Shown here piece after piece: positions 1 through 5,074 of a stretch of DNA of 5,074 bases. Below the pieces are notes generated by a model, which did no database searches, was not told the origin of the DNA, and saw only the letters and a program-made list of their open reading frames with translations. The position numbers were made by a program, and so were the translations under genes. The DNA is taken from NCBI GenBank assembly GCA_020024175.1, contig JAHHUB010000124.1:1-5074 (forward strand). The letters are read 5' to 3'. Positions within the stretch are counted from its first letter, which is position 1. Each line of letters opens with the position of its first letter. The stretch comes from Oscillospiraceae bacterium (GTDB lineage Bacteria > Bacillota > Clostridia > Oscillospirales > Ruminococcaceae).

Positions 1-2
1 AT

Positions 3-77
3 ATTGTAAATTTAGCTGATATTACGGGCATTTATAAAAAAATTCAGCTGCCCAATAAAAAAGGAGTATTACCATGA
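3..77 (+). CDS. 3' end of an unrecognised gene (partial)
   Basis: One frame is open from the window edge to a TGA at 75-77 and encodes about 24 residues ending IQLPNKKGVLP. The other two forward frames are closed within the first 20 bases. The stop overlaps the next start codon as ATGA (74-77), a typical arrangement for translationally coupled genes, and this is the main reason for believing the frame. The Shine-Dalgarno of the next gene (AAGGAG, 61-66) would lie inside this coding sequence. Too little remains to name a family. It could also be non-coding upstream sequence that happens to be open. Confidence 0.5.
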   Translation: MVNLADITGIYKKIQLPNKKGVLP

Positions 78-325
78 TAGAATTTAGATACGACACACAA
101 CTGCTTATTGAAGGCGAAAACTTGGACGAAGATGCAATCAACGACTACTTTATCGACAACTTTAAAGGCGACTGTCTTTTGGCTGTAGGTGATGAAGAAC
201 TTATCAAAATTCACTATCACACCAACGAACCATGGAAAGTACTGGAATACTGTGCTTCTCTCGGTGAAATCTGCGATATTGTTATCGAGGATATGGACAG
301 ACAGGCAAGAGGATTAAAGGGTTAA
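74..325 (+). CDS. Free-standing FakA/DAK-kinase middle-domain-like small protein
   Basis: This 83-residue soluble protein has no signal peptide or membrane segment. From about residue 6 to 77 it resembles the domain that follows the DhaL-type kinase domain in FakA/YloV proteins, which phosphorylate fatty acids bound to FakB. The recognisable stretch is GDCLLAVGDEELIKIHYHTNEP (from residue 32), then KVLEYCASLGEI and an IEDM ending, matching the family pattern of a GD.L.VVGDD.L.K.H.HTN.P core followed by an IENM-like end. FakA is about 550 residues, so both the kinase and the C-terminal domain are absent here. The His-x-His pair is kept (H47, H49). The Cys usual in the early Y-C-T-E motif is replaced by Asp (Y6-D7-T8). 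Small proteins of this kind are sometimes labelled 'kinase to dihydroxyacetone kinase', but nothing here can catalyse phosphorylation. The start is supported by AAGGAG at 61-66, seven bases upstream. The role is unknown; a regulatory or binding partner is a guess. Confidence 0.8.
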   Translation: MIEFRYDTQLLIEGENLDEDAINDYFIDNFKGDCLLAVGDEELIKIHYHTNEPWKVLEYCASLGEICDIVIEDMDRQARGLKG

Positions 326-356
326 TCTTATTTTTAATTAATATGGGGGTTTGAGT

Positions 357-1043
357 ATGAAATATGAAATTACTGGCGATACATTGCCTGTTGTAATCTG
401 TACACTTTCAAATGGTGAAAAAATGATAACCGAACGAGGATCTATGGCATGGATGTCTCCTAATATGATAATGGATACCACTACCAACGGCGGTTTGGGA
501 AAAGCATTCGGCAGAATGTTTTCCGGTGAAGCCCTGTTCCAAAATACCTACACCGCATCAGGCGGAGATGGTTTAATTGCATTTGCATCCAGTTTTCCCG
601 GCTCTATCAAAGCTTTTGATATAATGCCGGGACAGGAGTATATATTTCAAAAGAAAGCTTTTCTTGCATCAGAATCAGGGGTAAATTTATCTGTACATCT
701 ACACAAGAAATTTTCTTCCGGACTTTTCGGAGGAGAGGGTTTTATTTTGCAAAAAGTTTCAGGAAATGGTATTGCCTTTGCAGAATTTGATGGAAGCATT
801 GTAGAATATGATTTGGCTCCGGGACAACAAATTGTAATTGACTCAGGCTATTTGGCAGCTATGACAGCTACCTGTCGACTGGATATTCAAACTGTGCCCG
901 GAATTAAAAATATGCTTTTCGGCGGTGAAGGCCTTTTCAACACCGTTATTACAGGTCCGGGACACATTTGGCTGCAAAGTATGCCTATAAGTGCTGTAGC
1001 AAATGCTCTTATTCCATATTTCCCCTCAAGTTCATCTAACTAA
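357..1043 (+). CDS. AIM24 / TIGR00266 family protein
   Basis: This 228-residue protein belongs to the widespread bacterial family TIGR00266, related to yeast mitochondrial AIM24; its biochemical function is not established. The family signature is clear: the opening MKYEITGDTLPVVICTL, then M-A-W-M at 30-33, and glycine-rich loops at 45-58 (GGLGKAFGRMFSGE), 122-128 (GLFGGEG) and 188-192 (FGGEG). These three similar loops suggest a repeated beta-sandwich or beta-helix fold. There is no signal peptide or membrane segment, and the C-terminus ends in a Ser run. I chose ATG 357 over the in-frame TTG at 351 because GGGGG at 345-349 sits seven bases before it and because family members start MKYEI. 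The gene lies 31 bases after the FakA-domain gene and 13 bases before the glycosidase, so it is probably co-transcribed with both. Length is normal for the family. Confidence 0.9.
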   Translation: MKYEITGDTLPVVICTLSNGEKMITERGSMAWMSPNMIMDTTTNGGLGKAFGRMFSGEALFQNTYTASGGDGLIAFASSFPGSIKAFDIMPGQEYIFQKKAFLASESGVNLSVHLHKKFSSGLFGGEGFILQKVSGNGIAFAEFDGSIVEYDLAPGQQIVIDSGYLAAMTATCRLDIQTVPGIKNMLFGGEGLFNTVITGPGHIWLQSMPISAVANALIPYFPSSSSN

Positions 1044-1056
1044 GGAGAAGAAAACT

Positions 1057-2943
1057 ATGATTTTTAATATAAGCAATATTCCAAATGAACTGAAAAAAGG
1101 TGCGGAAATTGCCCTTTCATTTTTAGAAATAGATATTTCCTGTAAAAATCAAATTGAAATTTCTGCTCTAAAATCCGAAAAAGGACTTTCAGTTAAACTG
1201 GAAAACAATAAAGCTCAAATTTCTTACAGTAAAAACTGTGAGTTTTTCAGAGGTTTGGGCTTAATTAGGGAATGGCTTTTTGAAAATAAAACTTCTGCTG
1301 AGGAAAATGAAATTCCAGTATACGATCATCTTACATATATGGTGGATTGCTCCAGAAACGGTGTATGCAATATTCAATACACAAAAAATTTAATCATAAA
1401 ACTGGCTCTTATGGGTTATGACCGAGTTATGCTCTATACCGAAGACACTTACGAAGTAGAAGGTTTTCCATATTTCGGATATTTAAGAGGAAGATACAGC
1501 AAAGAAGAACTTAAAGAAATTGATGATTTTGCTTATAATTTAGGTGTGGAAATGGTTCCCTGTATCCAAACTCTTGCCCATTTAAATGCCATATTCCGCT
1601 GGCAGGATTTCCAAAAATACCGCGACAACGGCGATATTCTTCTCTGTGGCAGTGATGATACTTATGAGCTTATTGAAGCTATGATAAAAACATGGTCGGA
1701 AACTTTCCGCAGCCGTTATATAAATATTGGTATGGATGAAGCTGCCATGATCGGCAGAGGTGCATATATAAAAAAATTCGGCTACGAAAACCGAATTGAC
1801 ATTATGCAAAAACATTTAAACCATGTGCTTAAAATCTGTGAAAAATACGGCTACACCTGTATGATGTGGAGCGATATGTTCTTTAAAATGATTTCAGGCG
1901 GCGGATATTACGGAAAAGACATCACCATAACTGATGAAGACAAAGCAAAAATCCCCTCCAATGTGGAACTTATTTACTGGGATTACTATGCCAGAAACGA
2001 AGAAACCTACGAATATATGATGAAAAATCACAAGCTCATGTCTGACAAAGTGGGATTTGCAGGGGGAGCCTGGAAATGGAGTGGCTATGCACCTTTATTA
2101 AATCACAGTATGCTGGTTTCTAAAATTGCTCTTAAAAAATGTACCCAGCATGGCATAAAAAATGTCATTGTAACAGGTTGGAGTGATGACGGAAATGAAG
2201 CTTCTCAGTCATCGGTTTTGCCTGTGCTGTCCCTTTATGCTGAATACTGCTATACTCAAAACGACAGTGATGACTTTATTGCTAAGCGTCTTAAAACCTG
2301 TACTAATGCGGATTTTGCAGATTTTATGAAACTGGATTTACCAAACTTTACCCCTGATAATCCATCACCCGGAAGACTTTCCGCCTGTCCGGAAAAATAT
2401 CTTCTATATCAGGATCCATTACTGGGAATTTATGATTTACATATAGCAAAAGGCTTTAATAATTATTATGCAGACACAGCAAAAACTCTTCACGCCATTT
2501 GTGAAAAAGGCGGAGAATATGCATATCTCTTTGACACTTTGGCTTGTTTATGCGATATTTTGTCTAAAAAATCAGAACTGGGTATACAGGCTAAATATGC
2601 TTATGACAATGGCGACAAAACAGCTTTGGTTAAGCTTTCTCAAACATGTTTAGATATAATTCCCTATGTTGATACTTTTAAAAAGGCTTTGAAAACCCAA
2701 TGGTATCATGAAAACAAAAGTTTTGGTTTTGAAGTTTTAGATATTCGTTTAGGCGGTATAAAATCCCGTCTGGAAAGCTCTTCCGAAAGACTTTCCGACT
2801 ATGCAGAAGGCAAAATTCCATTTTTAGAAGAATTGGAAACTAACCGTCTTCCTGTTCAAAAAGACGGAGATGGAAATATAATTTCACCTGTATCCGATGC
2901 TTCATGGCAGGAAATGGCATCAGCATCTGTATTGGTATTCTAA
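1057..2943 (+). CDS. GH20-type beta-N-acetylhexosaminidase, cytoplasmic
   Basis: This is a 628-residue glycoside hydrolase of the GH20 type. These enzymes remove terminal GlcNAc or GalNAc from glycans by substrate-assisted catalysis, with an Asp that positions the substrate acetamido group and a neighbouring Glu acid/base. Residues 1-85 look like the small alpha/beta domain before the barrel. The barrel runs from about 90 to 400 and contains D98-S-R100, MLYTEDTYE (125-133), the catalytic pair D227-E228 in INIGMDEA, MWSDMFF (270-276), GGAWKWSGY (336-344) and TGWSDDGNE (373-381). Residues 400-628 are probably an alpha-helical C-terminal domain. There is no signal peptide, so it should act in the cytoplasm on imported oligosaccharides. 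ATG 1057 is preferred to an upstream ATG at 1003 because AGGAG at 1043-1047 precedes it by nine bases and the upstream start would overlap the previous gene. The substrate is not predictable from sequence alone. Confidence 0.88.
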   Translation: MIFNISNIPNELKKGAEIALSFLEIDISCKNQIEISALKSEKGLSVKLENNKAQISYSKNCEFFRGLGLIREWLFENKTSAEENEIPVYDHLTYMVDCSRNGVCNIQYTKNLIIKLALMGYDRVMLYTEDTYEVEGFPYFGYLRGRYSKEELKEIDDFAYNLGVEMVPCIQTLAHLNAIFRWQDFQKYRDNGDILLCGSDDTYELIEAMIKTWSETFRSRYINIGMDEAAMIGRGAYIKKFGYENRIDIMQKHLNHVLKICEKYGYTCMMWSDMFFKMISGGGYYGKDITITDEDKAKIPSNVELIYWDYYARNEETYEYMMKNHKLMSDKVGFAGGAWKWSGYAPLLNHSMLVSKIALKKCTQHGIKNVIVTGWSDDGNEASQSSVLPVLSLYAEYCYTQNDSDDFIAKRLKTCTNADFADFMKLDLPNFTPDNPSPGRLSACPEKYLLYQDPLLGIYDLHIAKGFNNYYADTAKTLHAICEKGGEYAYLFDTLACLCDILSKKSELGIQAKYAYDNGDKTALVKLSQTCLDIIPYVDTFKKALKTQWYHENKSFGFEVLDIRLGGIKSRLESSSERLSDYAEGKIPFLEELETNRLPVQKDGDGNIISPVSDASWQEMASASVLVF

Positions 2944-2948
2944 AATAA

Positions 2949-2983
2949 ATATCCACTGACTTAGTCAGTGGATATATTTTTTT
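2949..2983 (+). terminator. Intrinsic terminator after the glycosidase gene
   Basis: A perfect 12-bp stem (2949-2960 with 2964-2975) closes a 3-base TTA loop and is followed by seven T (2977-2983). It begins five bases after the stop codon and ends the upstream operon. Confidence 0.95.
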
Positions 2984-3045
2984 ATGCTAAAATTATACAT
3001 TTTTCACAAAAATATTGCAAAATTTCCCATATATGTTTTTTTGTA

Positions 3046-3074
3046 TTGACTTATTTATATTTATATTATATTAT
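3046..3074 (+). promoter_or_regulatory. Sigma-A promoter for the Gate-domain gene
   Basis: The -35 box is TTGACT (3046-3051), followed by a 17-base spacer and the -10 box TATTAT (3069-3074). Each box matches the vegetative consensus at five of six positions and the spacing is ideal. Transcription should start near 3081, leaving a leader of about 50 bases before the ATG. It lies downstream of a strong terminator, so it probably starts an independent transcript. Confidence 0.8.
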
Positions 3075-3078
3075 CAAA

Positions 3079-3104
3079 TTGTAAATAAATTTTAATATTT
3101 ACAA
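3079..3104. promoter_or_regulatory. Inverted repeat at the transcription start; possible repressor operator
   Basis: Two perfect 9-base arms, TTGTAAATA (3079-3087) and TATTTACAA (3096-3104), flank an 8-base AT spacer. The repeat starts four bases after the -10 box and covers the predicted start site, where a dimeric repressor would block transcription. I do not recognise it as the site of a known regulator. It could instead form a weak AU-rich hairpin at the 5' end of the mRNA. In such AT-rich DNA some dyads arise by chance, but 9 of 9 matching including the G/C pair is better than most. Confidence 0.5.
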
Positions 3105-3131
3105 AAACTACACCAAAAGGAGAATCAAAAA

Positions 3132-4316
3132 ATGAGTAAAATAAAAAAATCGCCAAAAATTCAAATTGCACCTGATGGAAGCAGAATGGTAAAAGCTATA
3201 TCAAAAGAAACATACATTGCTTTAGCACTGCTTATTGGTTTATTTGTATATTTAGGCAGTGTAATGGGAATTGATAAAGTTTTCAGCATAATGATGAAAA
3301 CAGGATTTGATGTTCTTATTAATACTTCATTTTATATAATGGCTGTAGCTATCATTGCTGGTGCTGTTGCTTATGTAATGTCGGAATTTGGAATAATTGC
3401 ACTTATAAACAAAATCATTTCTCCAATTATGCGACCTCTTTTCGGCTTGCCTGGAGCTGCTGCTTTGGGTGCAATAACCTGTTACATATCTGATAATCCG
3501 GCTATTTTGGCTTTGGCTGCCGATGAGGGATTTGATAAATATTTTACTCCTGCCGAAAAAACTGCTTATACAAATTTAGGTACAACTTTTGGAATGGGAC
3601 TTATTGTAACCGCTTATATGTTAAGTTTGGGAAAAGAATATTTTCCTGCTGTTCTCATTGGAAATATCTCTGCTATCATAGGCGGTATAGTTTCTGTCAG
3701 ACTTATGATAAGAAGCGGAAAAAAATATTATAAAGAAGACAGAAAATTTAAAGTAGAAAAACCAAAAGATGATCAGGGTGAAATGAGAAAAATCCGCAGT
3801 GGAGGAGGATTTGAAAGATTGATGTCCTCTATGATGGATGGTGCAAAATCCGGTGTACAATTAGGGCTTGCCTGTGCATCCGGTACAGTTCTTATTTGTA
3901 CATTTGTTATGATACTTACTTTTGGACCTGCAGGTGATAACGGTGAATATTTAGGTGTTGCATATGAAGGTGTTAAACTGCTGCCCAGATTAGGAGAATT
4001 TTTCATGCCAGTTGCTAAAATTACATGGGGATTTGAATTTTCCGAACTGTTGGCATATCCTTTTACAGCATTGGGTGCAGTAGGCAGTGCAATGGGTCTT
4101 ACCAAAGGCTTTATTGATTCAGGATTTGCCAATGCAAGCACTGTAGCTGTATTTACAGGTATGGGAATTTGCTGGTCAGGATTTTTAAGCACACATATAG
4201 GTATGCTGGATACACTAAAACACAATCATTTTACAAAACAAGCAATAGGTTATCATATTCTTGGTGGTATTGTAGCAGGAATTGCAGCAAACTATCTTTA
4301 TATGCTATTTTTCTAA
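3132..4316 (+). CDS. Gate (nucleoside-recognition) domain integral membrane protein
   Basis: This 394-residue polytopic membrane protein appears to belong to the Gate/nucleoside-recognition-domain group and most resembles the uncharacterised clostridial CD0519/CD1768-type membrane proteins; that family name is from memory. After a basic N-terminus, hydrophobic segments lie near residues 26-46, 63-92, 107-130, 150-170, 172-192, 240-265, 300-325, 335-355 and 371-392. Notable are CYISDNPAILALAADEG (117-133), with a D-N-P break inside a membrane region, and NLGTTFGMGL (148-157). A charged cytoplasmic-looking loop at 195-230 separates two halves, consistent with paired Gate-like units. Transport is likely but the substrate is unknown; Gate domains occur in nucleoside transporters, FeoB and spore maturation proteins. 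AAGGAGA (3117-3123) lies eight bases before the ATG. The gene has its own promoter and terminator, so neighbours give no functional hint. Confidence 0.8.
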   Translation: MSKIKKSPKIQIAPDGSRMVKAISKETYIALALLIGLFVYLGSVMGIDKVFSIMMKTGFDVLINTSFYIMAVAIIAGAVAYVMSEFGIIALINKIISPIMRPLFGLPGAAALGAITCYISDNPAILALAADEGFDKYFTPAEKTAYTNLGTTFGMGLIVTAYMLSLGKEYFPAVLIGNISAIIGGIVSVRLMIRSGKKYYKEDRKFKVEKPKDDQGEMRKIRSGGGFERLMSSMMDGAKSGVQLGLACASGTVLICTFVMILTFGPAGDNGEYLGVAYEGVKLLPRLGEFFMPVAKITWGFEFSELLAYPFTALGAVGSAMGLTKGFIDSGFANASTVAVFTGMGICWSGFLSTHIGMLDTLKHNHFTKQAIGYHILGGIVAGIAANYLYMLFF

Positions 4317-4331
4317 AATTTAAAGTCTTAC

Positions 4332-4369
4332 ACAAACTTCCAAATTATTTTGGAAGTTTGTCATTTTTT
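4332..4369 (+). terminator. Intrinsic terminator after the Gate-domain gene
   Basis: A 13-bp perfect stem (4332-4344 with 4349-4361) closes a TTAT loop, followed two bases later by six T (4364-4369). It lies just after the stop codon of the membrane protein gene and directly before the leader ORF of the efflux gene. Confidence 0.9.
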
Positions 4370-4389
4370 ATATGAAGTGAGGAATTAAT

Positions 4390-4425
4390 ATGACTGCGTA
4401 TGTTTTCAGCCTATTGGGAGAATAG
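4390..4425 (+). CDS. Predicted 11-residue leader peptide of the MATE efflux gene
   Basis: A short ORF encodes MTAYVFSLLGE and stops at TAG 4423-4425. It has a good ribosome binding site of its own (GAGG at 4379-4382, seven bases before the ATG). Its codons 6-11 coincide with the 5' arm and loop of the hairpin at 4406-4430, and the stop lies in the 3' arm. The position, length and coupling to alternative hairpins that control the next gene's ribosome binding site are those of leader peptides in translational attenuators of resistance genes such as ermC and cat. I do not recognise the peptide as any known stalling sequence. If real, it would act by ribosome stalling and not as a free product. 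No convincing promoter was found directly upstream, so it may be transcribed by readthrough of the terminator before it. Confidence 0.55.
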   Translation: MTAYVFSLLGE

Positions 4426-4430
4426 GCTGA
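4406..4430 (+). promoter_or_regulatory. Leader hairpin (segments 1:2) overlapping the leader ORF
   Basis: A perfect 10-bp stem pairs 4406-4415 with 4421-4430 around the 5-base loop GGGAG. No T run follows, so it is not a terminator. The loop plus 3' arm (GGAGAATA, 4417-4424) mimics the efflux gene's Shine-Dalgarno strand and can pair perfectly with 4438-4445. A ribosome held on the leader ORF would mask the 5' arm and free the 3' arm for that pairing. Alternatively it is a DNA operator over the -35 region of a promoter at 4414-4441 (TTGGGA, 16 bases, TATATT). Confidence 0.7.
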
Positions 4431-4436
4431 CTAGGT

Positions 4437-4472
4437 ATATTCTCCTTTATTTAATTATATAAAAGGAGATAT
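4437..4472 (+). promoter_or_regulatory. Hairpin hiding the MATE gene ribosome binding site (segments 3:4)
   Basis: TCTCCTTT (4441-4448) pairs perfectly with AAAGGAGA (4462-4469), which is the Shine-Dalgarno sequence of the MATE gene. Three further outer pairs (4437-4439 with 4470-4472, across a one-base bulge) and two inner pairs across a bulge at 4461 lengthen the stem, leaving a loop of about eight bases. When folded this should block translation initiation. Pairing of 4438-4445 with the upstream 4417-4424 is mutually exclusive with it and would expose the site. Confidence 0.65.
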
Positions 4473-4482
4473 TATTTAAAAA

Positions 4483-5074
4483 ATGAATAAAATAAAAAAA
4501 TTAAATAAACTTGCTTTTCCAATACTTTTAAATTATCTTTTATCAGTAATTTTCGAGGTTTTGGATAAGGCTATTATCGGTCATTATTCAGTTAAATCTT
4601 TTGGTGCAGTGGGAATTGCAGCCGGAATTATATATGAACTTACAGGTGCAGTGGGAATTTTATCTTCAGCTTTTAATATTACAGCCGCTGAAGAAATAGG
4701 AAAACAAAATGAACAAAAATTTATTTCCGCTTTTATTGCAAGTAAAAAAATGGCACTTTATATAGGTTTAGGATTTTCTGTTTTAAGTTTAATAGGAGGC
4801 AGATTTTTCTTTGGAAAAGTTTACGGTATATATGGCAACAATTTAAATGAGCTTCTTTCTTATTTTTACCCAGCCTCTCTGACTATGGTTTTAAATTTAT
4901 TGATATTTCAATATTCTGCGTATTTCAGAAACCGTTTAAATACTAAAATTACTTTTTATGCCACAGCAGTTTCAACTTTGGTAAATTTATTTTTTGATTA
5001 CAGTTTGGTTTACGGAAAATTTAAAATGCCTCAAATGGGAGTTTCAGGAGCTGCATGGGGCAGTGTTATAGGAC
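4483..5074 (+). CDS. MATE family multidrug efflux transporter (5' part, cut by window edge)
   Basis: The frame is open from ATG 4483 to the window end and encodes 197 residues, a little under half of a typical MATE protein of about 450. MATE proteins are cytoplasmic-membrane antiporters that export drugs or metabolites using a Na+ or H+ gradient. Visible features are a basic N-terminus, the first helix with a Pro (AFPILLNYLL, 11-20), then VLDKAIIGHYS (27-36) matching the family's D-x-x-x-x-G pattern after TM1, FGAVGIAAG (40-48) leading into TM2, further hydrophobic segments near 88-106, 125-147 and 155-176, and GVSGAAWGSVIG (186-197), the classic stretch leading into TM6. The only plausible ribosome binding site, AAAAGGAG (4461-4468), is an unusually long 14 bases before the ATG and lies within a hairpin. 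An in-frame TAA at 4477-4479 excludes an earlier start. Substrate cannot be told. Confidence 0.88.
   Translation, partial: MNKIKKLNKLAFPILLNYLLSVIFEVLDKAIIGHYSVKSFGAVGIAAGIIYELTGAVGILSSAFNITAAEEIGKQNEQKFISAFIASKKMALYIGLGFSVLSLIGGRFFFGKVYGIYGNNLNELLSYFYPASLTMVLNLLIFQYSAYFRNRLNTKITFYATAVSTLVNLFFDYSLVYGKFKMPQMGVSGAAWGSVIG

Noticed and set aside
14..49. Inverted repeat AGCTGA / TCAGCT
   Set aside because: Only six pairs around a 24-base loop and inside a probable coding frame; likely chance.
1003..1056. Upstream extension of the glycosidase to ATG 1003
   Set aside because: It would overlap the AIM24 gene by about 40 bases without a ribosome binding site, whereas ATG 1057 has AGGAG nine bases upstream.
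1582..1815. 77-residue minus-strand frame
   Set aside because: Antisense to the catalytic region of the glycosidase, with no supporting motif.
2468..2653. 61-residue plus-strand frame inside the glycosidase gene
   Set aside because: Out-of-frame overlap with a clearly coding region and no recognisable protein.
2999..3013. Small dyad ATTTTT-CAC-AAAAAT upstream of the promoter
   Set aside because: Only A and T in the arms; expected by chance in such AT-rich intergenic DNA.
3621..3860. 79-residue minus-strand frame
   Set aside because: Antisense shadow of the membrane protein gene; Phe-rich composition from reversed Lys/Glu codons, no family resemblance.
3773..4225. 150-residue open frame on the minus strand
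   Set aside because: It lies wholly antisense to the membrane protein gene, is Pro/Asn/Ser-rich as expected for a reverse reading of hydrophobic codons, and has no recognisable domain.
4169..4375. 68-residue plus-strand frame
   Set aside because: Overlaps the end of the membrane protein gene out of frame and runs through its terminator hairpin.
4371..4500. Known riboswitch upstream of the MATE gene
   Set aside because: The leader is short and I see no conserved core of guanidine, preQ1, yybP-ykoY or similar classes; a leader ORF with alternative hairpins explains it better.

Overview
The window is AT-rich DNA with strong AGGAG-type ribosome binding sites, hairpin-plus-T-run terminators and compact same-strand genes. 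This suggests a low-GC Firmicute, most likely a gut-type clostridium (Oscillospiraceae or Lachnospiraceae-like). That assignment is inferred from gene style and protein families; there is no rRNA or other marker gene. All supported genes are on the + strand.

Bases 1-2983 read as the end of one operon. The tail of an unrecognised gene overlaps the next start as ATGA (74-77). It is followed by a free-standing 83-residue protein resembling the middle domain of fatty-acid kinase FakA, an AIM24/TIGR00266-family protein, and a cytoplasmic GH20-type beta-N-acetylhexosaminidase. A strong intrinsic terminator closes the unit at 2949-2983. The gaps are -4, 31 and 13 bases. Apart from co-transcription, no common pathway is evident.

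Bases 2984-4370 hold a single-gene unit: a near-consensus sigma-A promoter (3046-3074), a 9-bp inverted repeat at the expected transcription start (3079-3104), a Gate/nucleoside-recognition-domain membrane protein (3132-4316) and a terminator (4332-4369).

Bases 4371-5074 hold the most interesting part. A MATE-family multidrug efflux gene, cut by the window edge, is preceded by a well-formed 11-codon leader ORF with its own Shine-Dalgarno sequence (4390-4425). The leader overlaps a perfect 10-bp hairpin (4406-4430). A second hairpin (4437-4472) buries the Shine-Dalgarno of the efflux gene. The 3' half of the first hairpin can instead pair with the anti-Shine-Dalgarno strand of the second (4417-4424 with 4438-4445). 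This four-segment layout matches the translational attenuators known from inducible erm and cat antibiotic-resistance genes, here in front of a MATE pump. It is a structural prediction only. A competing reading is that the first dyad is a DNA operator overlapping a promoter at 4414-4441.
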